A DNA stretch of 64,000 nt, from assembly GCF_020164475.1 (NCBI RefSeq), contig NZ_JAIQWX010000016.1, positions 1 through 64,000 on the forward strand. The letters are read 5' to 3'. This DNA comes from Pseudomonas sp. REP124. GTDB lineage: Bacteria > Pseudomonadota > Gammaproteobacteria > Pseudomonadales > Pseudomonadaceae. The notes under the pieces are model-generated. The model was not told where the DNA came from and made no database searches. It saw only the letters and a program-made list of their open reading frames with translations. Positions 36,577 through 45,102 of this stretch are shown here, piece after piece (within the stretch, counting starts at the first letter, position 1; every line of letters starts with the position of its first letter). Both the position numbers and the translations under genes were made by a program.

Positions 36577-37125
36577 TCAGAGTTCGACTTTGACCCAACT
36601 GACAGGCTGATCCAGCCAATCGGCGAATTCGTCGAGGAAGCTTTGCTTGAACCCGGCTTCGGCCCAGTTGTTGAAGATGAAGCCCAGGTTGGAGAAGGCG
36701 CATTCCTGCAGGTATAAAAAGCCGTTGATGTCGTCTTCATGCCCGCATTCAGGACAGGTGAAGTTGTCGGTGCGCCCGGGCATCCAGTCTTCCAGGCTCT
36801 CGAACAGCGCTTCGCCGATTTCCTGACGGCACTCGGCGCAGCCTGCCTCCCCCAGAAAACCCTTGGCCGGCGTAAAGATGCAGCGCTTGGTAACGATCTC
36901 CAAGCCATTGATCGGTTCGCCGAAGGGCAGCGCTTCCGGGTGCAGGACCACGGTGCGGGCGCCTTCGCCGATGGCGTGGGCCATGCGGTTGCCGGTGCGG
37001 CCGCAGGTGCTGAGCTGTTCTTCGATGATGTTCTTGCGCACCAGCCAACGCACGATCGCCCGGGCCCGGGGCTCGTGCACCGGCAGTGTGGAGATTTTCG
37101 GGACGATGATGCTTTGCGAGTTCAT
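36577..37125 (-). CDS. conserved hypothetical protein with zinc ribbon
   Basis: A roughly 182-residue protein of unrecognised function. The N-terminal half starts SQSIIVPKISTLPVHEP and contains a basic segment RARAIVRWLVRKNIIEE. Two CxxC pairs in the centre, CAEC and CPEC, separated by about 30 residues, look like a zinc ribbon. The C-terminal part is Trp/Phe-rich and acidic. The frame is open to 37296, but that part is REP sequence; the ATG at 37125 is used though its ribosome binding site is weak. Such proteins have sometimes been labelled as sugar-transport ATPase, which the sequence does not support: no Walker motifs are present. Confidence 0.7.
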   Translation of the reverse strand: MNSQSIIVPKISTLPVHEPRARAIVRWLVRKNIIEEQLSTCGRTGNRMAHAIGEGARTVVLHPEALPFGEPINGLEIVTKRCIFTPAKGFLGEAGCAECRQEIGEALFESLEDWMPGRTDNFTCPECGHEDDINGFLYLQECAFSNLGFIFNNWAEAGFKQSFLDEFADWLDQPVSWVKVEL

Positions 37126-37158
37126 GGGTACAGGCCACGGCGTTGAAAAGTGAAATGC

Positions 37159-37254
37159 CCTGTAGGAGCGAGGCTTGCCCGCGAAGGCGTCATCACATTC
37201 AACAATATTGTCGATTATGAAATCGCTTTCGCGGGCAAGCCTCGCTCCTACAGG
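37159..37254. repeat. REP inverted pair (GTAGGAGCGAGGC family)
   Basis: CCTGTAGGAGCGAGGCTTGC and its reverse complement enclose an AT-rich loop (ATTCAACAATATTGTCGATT). It lies between purT and the zinc-ribbon gene. Confidence 0.9.
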
Positions 37255-37301
37255 TTTTGCAGGGGCAGACCTATAGAGGTATAGGCCCGCCAGCACTGTT
37301 T

Positions 37302-38483
37302 TTACAGCTCGACGACAACCGCCTTGGACGCACGGGTCGCCTTGGCGCGGGCGGCTTCGATGGACTCGTCGCGCGCCAGGGCCACGCCCATGCGGCGCTG
37401 GCCGTTGACTTCAGGCTTGCCGAACAGGCGCAGCGCGGTGTCCGGTTCGCTCAGGGCGGCGCCCAGGTTGGCGAATGCGGTCTGGGTCGACTGGCCTTCC
37501 ACCAGAATCACCGCCGACGCCGAAGGCCCGACCTGACGGATCAGCGGGATCGGCAGGCCGAGGATCGCCCGCGCGTGCAGGGCGAATTGCGACAGGTCCT
37601 GAGAAATCAGAGTCACCAGGCCGGTATCGTGCGGGCGCGGCGACACTTCGCTGAACCACACCTGATCACCCTTGATGAACAGCTCGACGCCAAACAGACC
37701 GCGACCGCCCAAGGCCTCGGTGACGGCCTTGGCCACGCGCTCGGATTCGGCCAGGGCAACCGGGCTCATGGCCTGTGGCTGCCAGGATTCCTGGTAGTCG
37801 CCCTTCTCCTGACGGTGGCCGACCGGTGCGCAGAACGTGGTGCCGCCGACGTGACGCACGGTCAGCAGGGTGATTTCGTAGTCGAAATCGATGAAGCCTT
37901 CGATGATCACCCGGCCTTTGCCGGCACGGCCGCCTTCCTGCGCATAGTCCCAAGCCGTCTGCACGTCATCGACGCTGCGCAGCAGGCTCTGGCCCTTGCC
38001 CGAGGAACTCATGACCGGCTTGACCACGCACGGGAAACCGAGGTCTTCGACAGCCTTGCTGTAGTCCTCAAAGGTGTCGGCGAAGTGGTACGGCGAGGTC
38101 GGCAGGTCCAGCTCTTCGGCGGCCAGGCGACGGATGCCTTCGCGGTTCATGGTCAGCTGGGTGGCGCGCGCGGTCGGGATCACGGTGAAGCCTTCGGCTT
38201 CCAGTTCCACCAGGGTCGCGGTGGCGATGGCTTCGATTTCCGGCACGATGAAGTGCGGCTTCTCGGCCTCGATCACTGCGCGCAGAGCGGCGCCGTCGAG
38301 CATGTTGACCACGTGGCTGCGGTGCGCAACCTGCATGGCCGGGGCATTGGCGTAACGGTCCACGGCAATCACTTCAACGCCCAGGCGTTGCAGCTCGATC
38401 ACCACTTCCTTGCCCAACTCGCCACAGCCACACATCAATACGCGGGTCGCGGTAGGCGACAATGGAGTTCCGATACGGGTCAT
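37302..38483 (-). CDS. purT: formate-dependent phosphoribosylglycinamide formyltransferase
   Basis: A 393-residue ATP-grasp enzyme that formylates GAR with formate and ATP in purine synthesis, independent of folate (alternative to PurN). It begins with an N-terminal Rossmann-like part ([18 protein letters not shown]). The ATP-grasp core contains [16 protein letters not shown] and [20 protein letters not shown], then [13 protein letters not shown] precedes the ATG at proper spacing. The gene is complete. Confidence 0.97.
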   Translation of the reverse strand: MTRIGTPLSPTATRVLMCGCGELGKEVVIELQRLGVEVIAVDRYANAPAMQVAHRSHVVNMLDGAALRAVIEAEKPHFIVPEIEAIATATLVELEAEGFTVIPTARATQLTMNREGIRRLAAEELDLPTSPYHFADTFEDYSKAVEDLGFPCVVKPVMSSSGKGQSLLRSVDDVQTAWDYAQEGGRAGKGRVIIEGFIDFDYEITLLTVRHVGGTTFCAPVGHRQEKGDYQESWQPQAMSPVALAESERVAKAVTEALGGRGLFGVELFIKGDQVWFSEVSPRPHDTGLVTLISQDLSQFALHARAILGLPIPLIRQVGPSASAVILVEGQSTQTAFANLGAALSEPDTALRLFGKPEVNGQRRMGVALARDESIEAARAKATRASKAVVVEL

Positions 38484-38573
38484 CTGCAGGTCCTCAAAGA
38501 AGCGATCATCGAGGGAAGCACGCTTCCCTGGGGGAGAAAGCGCGGCATTTTACATGAACTGCAGGGTTTGGCT

Positions 38574-39041
38574 TCAGCTGACGACAGCCTGTTTGCGCAG
38601 ACGCCAGGCCATGATCAGCCACACGGCGGTGACGCCGGCGAACTTCGAGCCCAGGGCGGTGAGGATCACGCCGGGGGTCAACGCGTCGATCATGCCGAAA
38701 AAGATGAAGGTATCGAGGGGAATGCTCAGGGCCGAACTTATCCACAGGCGGTCGTGCAGCGGGCGCTTGGTGATGCTGAACACCAGCCAGTCGATGCACT
38801 CGGACACTGCGAACGCCGTGGCGCTGGCCAGGGCGATGGACGGATCGGAGGTGACATAGGACAGCACCAGCGCCACCAGCATGGCCGCAATCGCGCCATG
38901 GCCGAAGCGGGTTTGCACCATGTCGCGCAGGATAAACACCAGCCCGCCCCAGGCCGACCAAATGATGTCCAGGTGCGGAGCGGTGGAAAAGGCGAAATTG
39001 ATCAGCACGACGCTGCTGATGTAGGCGATCAGGAAGAACAT
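38574..39041 (-). CDS. VUT-family (DUF165, YhhQ-like) membrane transporter
   Basis: A 155-residue protein with about five hydrophobic segments, of the VUT/DUF165 family that includes the queuosine-precursor transporter YhhQ. FGHGAIAAML, ALASATAFAVSECIDWLVFS and SIPLDTFIFFG are typical family stretches. It would import a 7-deazaguanine precursor or a similar small molecule; the substrate is inferred from the family only. The leader forms a hairpin that includes the ribosome binding site. Confidence 0.8.
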   Translation of the reverse strand: MFFLIAYISSVVLINFAFSTAPHLDIIWSAWGGLVFILRDMVQTRFGHGAIAAMLVALVLSYVTSDPSIALASATAFAVSECIDWLVFSITKRPLHDRLWISSALSIPLDTFIFFGMIDALTPGVILTALGSKFAGVTAVWLIMAWRLRKQAVVS

Positions 39042-39042
39042 G

Positions 39043-39076
39043 GAAGTACCTGTCAGATTGGCGCACAGGGTACTTC
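39043..39076 (-). promoter_or_regulatory. hairpin sequestering the ribosome binding site of the VUT gene
   Basis: On the minus strand GAAGTACC(C)TGT pairs with ACAGGTACTTC around an 11-base loop, with one bulged C. The 3' arm contains the AGG ribosome binding site seven bases before the ATG and ends one base before the start codon. The known preQ1-I consensus was not recognised, so the type of control is open. Confidence 0.6.
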
Positions 39077-39112
39077 ATCTTTGCCGCATAAATAAGCAGC
39101 GGTGAGATCAGT

Positions 39113-39225
39113 TGTGGCGAGGGGGCTTGCCCCCGTTGGGTTGCGAAGCAGCCCCAAAAAGAAGGGACTGCTGCGCAGTCCAACGGGGGCAAGCCCCCTC
39201 GCCACAGGCAAGCCCCCTCACCACA
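39113..39225. repeat. REP inverted pair (GGCGAGGGGGCTTGCC family) with extra half
   Basis: The arms at 39113-39138 and 39182-39206 match the REP family that flanks the RAYT gene. An additional partial arm, GCAAGCCCCCTCACCACA, follows directly (39207-39224), as if from slippage or a partial duplication. The loop is much shorter than in the RAYT-flanking copies. Confidence 0.88.
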
Positions 39226-39232
39226 AAAGCAC

Positions 39233-39442
39233 TCAGGGTTTGGGAGTTAACATCCACACCAACCCACTGGCCTTGGCCCGCTCATGGCACAACCCCAGCA
39301 CCTTGCGGCGCTCGTCGTTGTCCATCCGGCTCCAGCGGGTGATTTCCTCGACGGTGCGTTGGCAACCGGTGCAGATGTCGTCATCGTCCAGCGCGCAAAT
39401 GCTCACGCAGGGCGATGCGACGGGGCGTTCGGGGGTCGTCAT
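39233..39442 (-). CDS. DUF1289-family small cysteine-rich protein
   Basis: A 69-residue protein of the DUF1289 family, with [20 protein letters not shown] giving four cysteines in the first 30 residues and then [15 protein letters not shown]. The cysteine pattern suggests metal or Fe-S binding; the role is unknown. The family signature is clear. It overlaps the upstream gamma-carbonic anhydrase gene by four bases, so the two are co-translated. Confidence 0.85.
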   Translation of the reverse strand: MTTPERPVASPCVSICALDDDDICTGCQRTVEEITRWSRMDNDERRKVLGLCHERAKASGLVWMLTPKP

Positions 39443-39963
39443 TCTTCCTGCTCGGCCAGATCGCGGGCATAACGCTGGGCGTTATGCACATAGTGGGCGG
39501 CGCTGGCCTGGAGCATCTGGATCTGCGCCTCGGTCAACTCGCGCACCACCTTGCCCGGCGAGCCCATGACCAGCGATCCGTCCGGAATTTCCTTGCCTTC
39601 GCCGATCAGCGAATTGGCGCCGATGATGCAGTTCTTGCCGATCTTGGCGCCGTTGAGGATCACCGAGTTGATGCCGATCAAGCTGTTGTCGCCGACCGTG
39701 CAGCCGTGGAGCATAACGTTGTGGCCGATGGTCACCCCGGTGCCGATGGTGAGCGGGTAGCCCATGTCGGTGTGCATCACGGTGCCGTCCTGCACGTTGC
39801 TGTTCTTGCCGATCAGGATCAACTCGTTGTCGCCGCGCAACACGGCGTTGAACCAGACGCTGGCGCCCTCTTCCAGTTTGACCTTGCCCACCAGCACGGC
39901 ATTGGGGGCGACCCAGCTCTGTGGGTGAGTCTCGACACGGGCGTCGCCCAGGCGGTATTTCAT
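39439..39963 (-). CDS. gamma-carbonic anhydrase-like protein (YrdA family)
   Basis: A 174-residue left-handed beta-helix protein made of hexapeptide repeats (for example [20 protein letters not shown] and [15 protein letters not shown]). Three histidines typical of the zinc site are seen in [16 protein letters not shown] and the preceding strands. Family members include active gamma-carbonic anhydrases and YrdA-like proteins of uncertain activity. It is followed by the DUF1289 gene with a four-base overlap and preceded by a CoA-pyrophosphatase-like Nudix gene on the same strand. Confidence 0.9.
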   Translation of the reverse strand: MKYRLGDARVETHPQSWVAPNAVLVGKVKLEEGASVWFNAVLRGDNELILIGKNSNVQDGTVMHTDMGYPLTIGTGVTIGHNVMLHGCTVGDNSLIGINSVILNGAKIGKNCIIGANSLIGEGKEIPDGSLVMGSPGKVVRELTEAQIQMLQASAAHYVHNAQRYARDLAEQEE

Positions 39964-40010
39964 CTATCTATCCTCAGGGCATCACGTGTTCAGGCCATTC
40001 GAACGATGGC

Positions 40011-40610
40011 TCAAGTATTGATAAAGCTTTTGGGCGGCTGGTGCAGGCTGATCCTGGCGTCATAGAGCAGGTTGATCAGTTCGACCACCATGATCGCCGT
40101 CAGCCCCCAGATCTTGTACCCCCCATAACGGTAGCTCGGGACGTACCAGCTGCGACCCTGATAGTCGATGCGATGGGTGTGTTCGCGCGGGTCCTCGCGG
40201 AAGAACTCCAGCGGCACGCTGAACACCGCGGCGATTTCCGCATCGTTGGCCTGGTATTCGACGAAATCCGGAATCACGCCCACATAAGGGGTGACCTTGA
40301 TGCCGTGCAGGGAAATCAACGGACTGAGCGGCCCGATCACTTCCACCAGTCCCGGCGGCAGGCCGATCTCTTCTTCGGCTTCACGTAGCGCGGTGAATAT
40401 CAGGTCCGGGTCTTCGGGGTCGCGACGACCACCGGGGAAGGCGACTTCGCCGCCATGGGTCGAGAGCCCGCTGGCGCGCAGGGTCAGCACCAGCTCCGGT
40501 TCATCACTGCGGGTGATGGGCACCAGTACGGCGGCCTCGGGGAAACGACGGTCGGTCTCCAGCGTGCGCGGTGTGTGGTTACTGACCCGATGCAGTAGCT
40601 CATCCAGCAT
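40011..40610 (-). CDS. Nudix hydrolase, CoA pyrophosphatase family (NudL-like)
   Basis: A 199-residue hydrolase with a complete Nudix box: GGRRDPEDPD then REAEEEIGL, fitting GX5EX7REUXEEXGU. The adjoining LSTHGGEVAFPGGR upstream is characteristic of the NudL/CoA diphosphatase group. The expected reaction is cleavage of CoA or its derivatives to phosphopantetheine and 3',5'-ADP. It is the first gene on the minus strand here, divergent from a second, unrelated Nudix gene. Confidence 0.88.
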   Translation of the reverse strand: MLDELLHRVSNHTPRTLETDRRFPEAAVLVPITRSDEPELVLTLRASGLSTHGGEVAFPGGRRDPEDPDLIFTALREAEEEIGLPPGLVEVIGPLSPLISLHGIKVTPYVGVIPDFVEYQANDAEIAAVFSVPLEFFREDPREHTHRIDYQGRSWYVPSYRYGGYKIWGLTAIMVVELINLLYDARISLHQPPKSFINT

Positions 40611-40757
40611 GAGTGTTCTCGATCTGTGCCTTACCCCGCATCATGCACCAATCACTGCGGTCGCCCAACCCCCCGGACAACGGCGTGTCGCGAAACGACA
40701 ACTTGCCGACAGACACCGCCGCACGCCAAGATAGGCGCAGCATTCAGGAACCCAAGC

Positions 40758-41306
40758 ATGAAATTTTGCAGCCAGTGCGGTAACCCGGTCACCCAGCGTA
40801 TTCCCGAAGGCGATTCGCGTCTGCGTTTCGTCTGCGACAGTTGCCAGACCATCCATTACCAGAACCCCAACATCGTCGCCGGCTGCGTGGCGACCTGGGG
40901 CACCAAGGTCCTGCTGTGCCGCCGCGCCATCGAGCCGCGCCTGGGTTACTGGACCCTGCCCGCAGGCTTCATGGAAAACGGCGAAACCATTGAACAGGCG
41001 GCCATCCGCGAAACCGCCGAGGAAGCCTGCGCCCGGGTGCGCAACCTCTCCATCTATACTCTGATCGACGTACCGCACATCAGCCAGGTGCACGTATTCT
41101 TCCGCGCAGAGCTGGCTGACCTGGACTTCGCCCCGGGACCGGAAAGCCTGGAAGTGCAACTATTCGACGAAGCGGACATCCCTTGGGACGAGCTGGCTTT
41201 CCGCACCGTGGGCCGTACCTTAGAATGCTTCTTCGCTGACCGGCGGGCCGAGGTCTACCCCGTACGATCCGAATCGATCCCGCCGCTGACTCAGCCTGCC
41301 AACTGA
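40758..41306 (+). CDS. Nudix hydrolase with N-terminal zinc ribbon (YfcD/NudC-like)
   Basis: A 182-residue hydrolase. The N-terminus has FCSQCGNPV and VCDSCQTIHY, two CxxC knuckles that form a zinc ribbon. The Nudix domain has LPAGFMENGETIEQAA then RETAEEACA, a complete box. This architecture resembles NADH pyrophosphatase-like or ADP-ribose-type Nudix enzymes; the substrate is not defined. The frame is open back to 40626, but AGGAA lies eight bases before the ATG at 40758 and the zinc ribbon begins there. Confidence 0.85.
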   Translation: MKFCSQCGNPVTQRIPEGDSRLRFVCDSCQTIHYQNPNIVAGCVATWGTKVLLCRRAIEPRLGYWTLPAGFMENGETIEQAAIRETAEEACARVRNLSIYTLIDVPHISQVHVFFRAELADLDFAPGPESLEVQLFDEADIPWDELAFRTVGRTLECFFADRRAEVYPVRSESIPPLTQPAN

Positions 41307-41365
41307 AAACATCTATAAATAAATAGAAAACACATAGCCGCGACACCTTCTGGGGAATTGTTTCA

Positions 41366-41869
41366 ATGCGCTGGTTGCTTGCCCTGTTCTGCTTGTCGTT
41401 CGCTGCGTTCTCCCAGGCTTCCACTGTGGGGATGTACGACGGCAAGGTCATCGAGAAAGTCCTGGTTCTCAAGTCCGCCCACCAATTGCAGTTGATCAAC
41501 GACGGCAAGCCGCTCAAGACCTATCGCATTTCCCTGGGCCGCAACCCCAAGGGACAGAAACTGATGGAAGGCGACCGCCGCACCCCTGAAGGCTTCTATT
41601 GGATCGACTGGCGCAAGACCAGCGACAAATTCAACCTGTCGATGCACATCTCCTACCCGAACATCGCCGACGCCGCGCGCTCGCGCCGGGAAAACGTCGA
41701 TCCGGGCGGCATGATAATGATCCACGGCACCCCGCACACCGAGGAAAATCCCGAGGAACTGTTCCACACCCTGGACTGGACCGACGGCTGCGTGGCCATG
41801 CGCAACGTCGATATGCGTGAAGTCTGGAACCTGGTGCCGGATGGCACCATGATCGAAATTCGTCCGTAA
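41366..41869 (+). CDS. L,D-transpeptidase family protein (YafK-like), periplasmic
   Basis: A 167-residue secreted protein with a signal peptide (RWLLALFCLSFAAFSQAST, cleavage near residue 19) followed by a YkuD-type catalytic domain. The key motif is H120 in IMIHGTP and C142 in DWTDGCVAM. Homologues cut or form peptidoglycan L,D-linkages or detach Lpp-type links. GGGGAA precedes the ATG. The gene is monocistronic, followed by a repeat and then the nag cluster. Confidence 0.85.
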   Translation: MRWLLALFCLSFAAFSQASTVGMYDGKVIEKVLVLKSAHQLQLINDGKPLKTYRISLGRNPKGQKLMEGDRRTPEGFYWIDWRKTSDKFNLSMHISYPNIADAARSRRENVDPGGMIMIHGTPHTEENPEELFHTLDWTDGCVAMRNVDMREVWNLVPDGTMIEIRP

Positions 41870-41900
41870 CGACAACCGCTGGTCGCCCTTCGCAAAAAAA

Positions 41901-41995
41901 TCAAAAGATCGCAGCCTTCGGCAGCTCCTACGGGTGGTGATACCACTTCCAACCTGTAGGAGCCGGCTAACCCTGGACGGCTGGCTGCGATCTTT
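41901..41995. repeat. inverted repeat, GCTGCCGAAGGCTGCGATC family, partly decayed
   Basis: The left arm TCAAAAGATCGCAGCCTTCG to GGCAGCTCCTA (41901-41930) equals the arm at 36530-36561. The right arm is divergent, with GAGCCGGCTAACCCTGGACGGCT in the middle. The loop holds GTGGTGATACCAC. It lies in the 294-base spacer upstream of the nag regulator. Confidence 0.78.
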
Positions 41996-42081
41996 GCTTT
42001 TAAAGCACCACCTCTAATACCACTTCAAACCAATCTTCTCGAGTCAGCCCTAAACCGCCCTATTCAAGCCTTTCCAACGCG

Positions 42082-42105
42082 TTGACATGGTATTCAAGTG
42101 GTATT
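42082..42105 (+). promoter_or_regulatory. putative nag promoter with repeated TGGTATT operator
   Basis: TTGACA (42082-42087) is followed by two direct copies of TGGTATT (42088-42094 and 42099-42105) at 11-base spacing, inside the -35 to -10 interval. The inverted motif AATACCA occurs again at 42016-42022. The -10 is weak. A GntR/UTRA regulator encoded directly downstream is the obvious candidate to bind here. Confidence 0.5.
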
Positions 42106-42163
42106 AGTTTTCGCCCCACAACCGAGCGAAAACAATCCTACAACCGCGCCGGATCGAGCCTAC

Positions 42164-42895
42164 ATGAACGACCTCAACGCCCTACGCCCCGACGATTCCC
42201 AGCCCACGCCCCTGTACCTGCAACTGGCGCGCAATCTGGAAGCTGCGATCCATGCCGGCCAGTGGAAAGCCGAGCAGGCGATGCCGTCGGAGCGCAGCCT
42301 GAGCGAAACCCTGGGCATTTCCCGGGTGACCGCACGCAAGGCGCTGGAAGTGTTGTTCGAACAAGGCCTGATCCGCCGCAATCAGGGCTCCGGCACCTTC
42401 ATCACGCCACGCCTGGAACAACCGCTGTCGCGCCTGTCCGGTTTCAGCGAAATGTTGCGTCTCAAGGGTTTCGCGCCCAGCTCACAATGGCTGGAGCGGG
42501 AAATCACCCTGCCGACCCACGAAGAACTGATTCGCCTGGGCCTTTCGCCCAATGACAAGGTGGCGCGCACGAAGCGTCTGCGCAAAGCCGACGACACCGT
42601 GATGGCCATCGAGATGAGCACCCTGCCCGCCTCGATCATTCCCAAGCCGCAAGCGGTGGGCGATTCCCTGTACGAATACCTCGACGGCATCGGCAAGCCC
42701 GTGGTCCGCGCACTGCAGCACATCCAGGCGATCAACGCCTCGGACGAATTCGCCGCGCTGGTGGGCATCGCTCCCGGCACCGCCATGCTGCTGATGACCC
42801 GGGTCGGCTACCTCGAAGACAACACGCCCATCGAAGTCACCGACACCTATTGCCGCAACGATTACTACGACTTTGTTGCAGAGCTTCGTCGATAA
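42164..42895 (+). CDS. nagR: GntR/UTRA-family regulator of GlcNAc genes
   Basis: A 243-residue regulator. The GntR winged helix (about 15-80) has PLYLQLARNLEAAIHAGQWK, MPSERSLSETLGISRVTARKA and GSGTFI. The effector-binding UTRA domain follows, ending in VTDTYCRNDYYDFVAELRR. UTRA regulators of this type bind GlcNAc-6-phosphate-related ligands (NagR/YvoA) and repress nag genes. The frame is open to 42098, but the ATG at 42164 matches the start of the HTH domain. It lies 58 bases upstream of nagA on the same strand and is preceded by candidate operators. Confidence 0.88.
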   Translation: MNDLNALRPDDSQPTPLYLQLARNLEAAIHAGQWKAEQAMPSERSLSETLGISRVTARKALEVLFEQGLIRRNQGSGTFITPRLEQPLSRLSGFSEMLRLKGFAPSSQWLEREITLPTHEELIRLGLSPNDKVARTKRLRKADDTVMAIEMSTLPASIIPKPQAVGDSLYEYLDGIGKPVVRALQHIQAINASDEFAALVGIAPGTAMLLMTRVGYLEDNTPIEVTDTYCRNDYYDFVAELRR

Positions 42896-42953
42896 AGAGC
42901 TGCGACGTTAGACCGCGTCGCTAGACAGCACCGCTCAACACCGAGAACCGATC

Positions 42954-44060
42954 ATGTCCGAAGACAACATCCTCACCGCCCAAGGCTGGGTTCGCGGCCG
43001 GCTGGTCCACGAACACGGCAAGGTAGTGTCCATCGAAGGCTCGCCCTGCGACCCGGCGGACAACGACCTGCCCTACCTGCTGCCGGGCTTCATCGACCTG
43101 CACGTTCACGGCGGTGGCGGCAAGGACATCATGGAAGGCGCGCCCGCCTTTGAAACCATCTGCAAGACCCACGTGCGCTTCGGCACCACCTCGCTGCTGG
43201 CCACCACCATGACTGCGCCGAGCGAAGAGATCTCGAAGGTGCTCAAGGCTGTAGGCGAATTCTGTGAGCAGCGTGGGAAAGGCAGCGCCCGGGTTCTCGG
43301 CGTGCACCTGGAAGGCCCCTACATCAATCCGGGAAAACTCGGCGCCCAACCCAATTTCGCCCACACCGCACTGCTGGCCGAAGTCGAGGAATACCTGGCC
43401 CTGGCGCCGATCCGGGTGATCACCATCGCTCCGGAAATCGCCGGCCACGATGCACTGATCCGCAATCTCAGCGCCCGCGGCATCCGTATGCAGATCGGCC
43501 ATACCCTGGGCAGCTATGAAGAAGGCGTCGCCGCGCTCGAGGCCGGCGCCACCAGCTTCACCCACCTCTACAACGCCATGAGCCCGCTGCATCACCGCGA
43601 ACCCGGAATCGTCGGCGCGGCGCTGGCCCATGCGCAGTACGCCGAGCTGATTCCGGACCTGCTGCACGTGCACCCCGGCGCGATCCGCGTGGCCCTGCGT
43701 TCGATCCCGTGCCTGTATTGCGTAACTGATTCCACCGCCGCCGCGGGCATGCCCGACGGCGAATACAAGCTTGGCAGCCACACCGTGACTAAATGCCTGG
43801 GCGGCGTGCGCCTGCCCGACGGCACCCTGGCCGGCAGCACCCTGACCATGGATCAGGCCCTGCGCAACCTGGTGAAGATCGGCCTGCCCATCGCCGAAGC
43901 CTCGCAACGCCTGTCGCAATTTCCCGCCGATTACCTCGGCCTCAACGAACGCGGGCGTCTGCAGCCCGGCGCCTGGGCCGACTGCGTGCGGCTGGATCGC
44001 TCACTGAAACTGACCGCCGTCATGGTCGAAGGAGAAGACATTGACTTCAAAAATGCTTGA
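42954..44060 (+). CDS. nagA: N-acetylglucosamine-6-phosphate deacetylase
   Basis: A 368-residue amidohydrolase removing acetate from GlcNAc-6-P. Metal and active-site motifs are visible: FIDLHVHGGGGKDIMEG, the metal glutamate in HLEGPYINPGKLGA, the histidines QIGHTLG and FTHLYNAMSPLHHREPG, and the catalytic aspartate in YCVTDSTAAAGMP. The last 20 bases overlap the next gene, which starts at TTG 44041, indicating translational coupling. Confidence 0.95.
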   Translation: MSEDNILTAQGWVRGRLVHEHGKVVSIEGSPCDPADNDLPYLLPGFIDLHVHGGGGKDIMEGAPAFETICKTHVRFGTTSLLATTMTAPSEEISKVLKAVGEFCEQRGKGSARVLGVHLEGPYINPGKLGAQPNFAHTALLAEVEEYLALAPIRVITIAPEIAGHDALIRNLSARGIRMQIGHTLGSYEEGVAALEAGATSFTHLYNAMSPLHHREPGIVGAALAHAQYAELIPDLLHVHPGAIRVALRSIPCLYCVTDSTAAAGMPDGEYKLGSHTVTKCLGGVRLPDGTLAGSTLTMDQALRNLVKIGLPIAEASQRLSQFPADYLGLNERGRLQPGAWADCVRLDRSLKLTAVMVEGEDIDFKNA

Positions 44061-45063
44061 GGAGGCGCTGTCCTCGTTCGAGGCCGTGCACGCCCAACTG
44101 CAACAGCTCGACGGGCAGATGATCGAGATCGCCGGCCGCCTGCGCCGCCAGCCACCGCAAGTGGCCATGACCGTGGCCCGAGGCAGCTCCGATCACGCCG
44201 CCAGCTACTTCGCCTACCTGACCATGCAGTTGCTGGGCATTCCGGTGGCCTCGCTACCGATGTCGGTGGTGACCATGCAACAGGCGCCATTGAAGGTCAG
44301 CGGCCAGGTGGCGTTCGCCTTTTCGCAGTCGGGCCAAAGCCCGGATCTGGTCAACAGCCTGCGCCTGTTGCGCAAGCGCGGCGCGCTGAGCATCGCCATG
44401 GTCAATGCCGCCGACTCGCCATTGGAAGCGGCCTGCGAATTCAGCCTGCCCTTATTGGCCGGCACTGAAAGCAGCGTCGCCGCGACCAAAAGCTTCATCG
44501 CCACCCTCAGCGCCAGCGCCCGCCTGATCGAGCACTGGAAAGAAGACGCCGAACTGCTGGAAGCCGGCCGCGCCCTGCCCGAAGGCCTGCGCAATGCCGC
44601 TCGGCAGGACTGGAGCCTGGCCATTGAAGCCCTGCGCGACTGCGAGCGCCTGATGGTGATCGGCCGTGGCGCCGGGTTCGCCATCGCCCAGGAAGCCGCG
44701 CTCAAGTTCAAGGAAACCTCGGCGATCCAGGCCGAAGCCTTCAGCAGCGCCGAAGTCCGCCACGGTCCGATGGCATTGATCGGCGAGCAATACCCGCTGC
44801 TGGTCTTCGCCCCACGCGGCGCCGAACAGGCCGGCCTGCTGAGCCTGGCGGCGGACATGCGCCAGCGCGGCGCCCGGGTTCTGCTGGCGGCACCGGACGA
44901 CGTGAGCGAACGCGATCTGACATTGACCCGCGCCGAACACCCGGCCCTCGACCCGATCCTGGCCATCCAGAGCTTCTACGTCATGGCCGCGGGCCTGGCT
45001 GTCGCACGGGGCATGGACCCGGACCAGCCACGGCACCTGAGCAAAGTCACGCGTACGCATTGA
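44041..45063 (+). CDS. nagB-II: SIS-domain glucosamine-6-phosphate deaminase (NagB-II type)
   Basis: A 340-residue protein with two SIS domains like the isomerase half of GlmS but without the glutaminase: VARGSSDHAASYFAYL, FSQSGQSPDLVNSL, KSFIATLSASA, IGRGAGFAIAQEAALKFKETS and SSAEVRHGPMALI. It replaces the classical NagB in many bacteria and converts GlcN-6-P to fructose-6-P and ammonia. The start seems to be TTG at 44041, six bases after GGAG (44031-44034). The next ATG, 44053, is too far from that site. It overlaps nagA by 20 bases. Confidence 0.88.
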   Translation: MTSKMLEEALSSFEAVHAQLQQLDGQMIEIAGRLRRQPPQVAMTVARGSSDHAASYFAYLTMQLLGIPVASLPMSVVTMQQAPLKVSGQVAFAFSQSGQSPDLVNSLRLLRKRGALSIAMVNAADSPLEAACEFSLPLLAGTESSVAATKSFIATLSASARLIEHWKEDAELLEAGRALPEGLRNAARQDWSLAIEALRDCERLMVIGRGAGFAIAQEAALKFKETSAIQAEAFSSAEVRHGPMALIGEQYPLLVFAPRGAEQAGLLSLAADMRQRGARVLLAAPDDVSERDLTLTRAEHPALDPILAIQSFYVMAAGLAVARGMDPDQPRHLSKVTRTH

Positions 45064-45102
45064 GTCATCCCGAACCGTCGTTTTTCCTGATGAGACCGAG
45101 CC

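Noticed and set aside
39042..39110. preQ1-I riboswitch upstream of the VUT-family gene.
   Set aside because: The short preQ1-I aptamer sequence pattern was not found; only the site-hiding hairpin is reported, without a ligand.
42098..42163. Upstream extension of the GntR regulator to 42098.
   Set aside because: This would place the start inside the promoter/operator region, and the HTH domain begins normally from the ATG at 42164.
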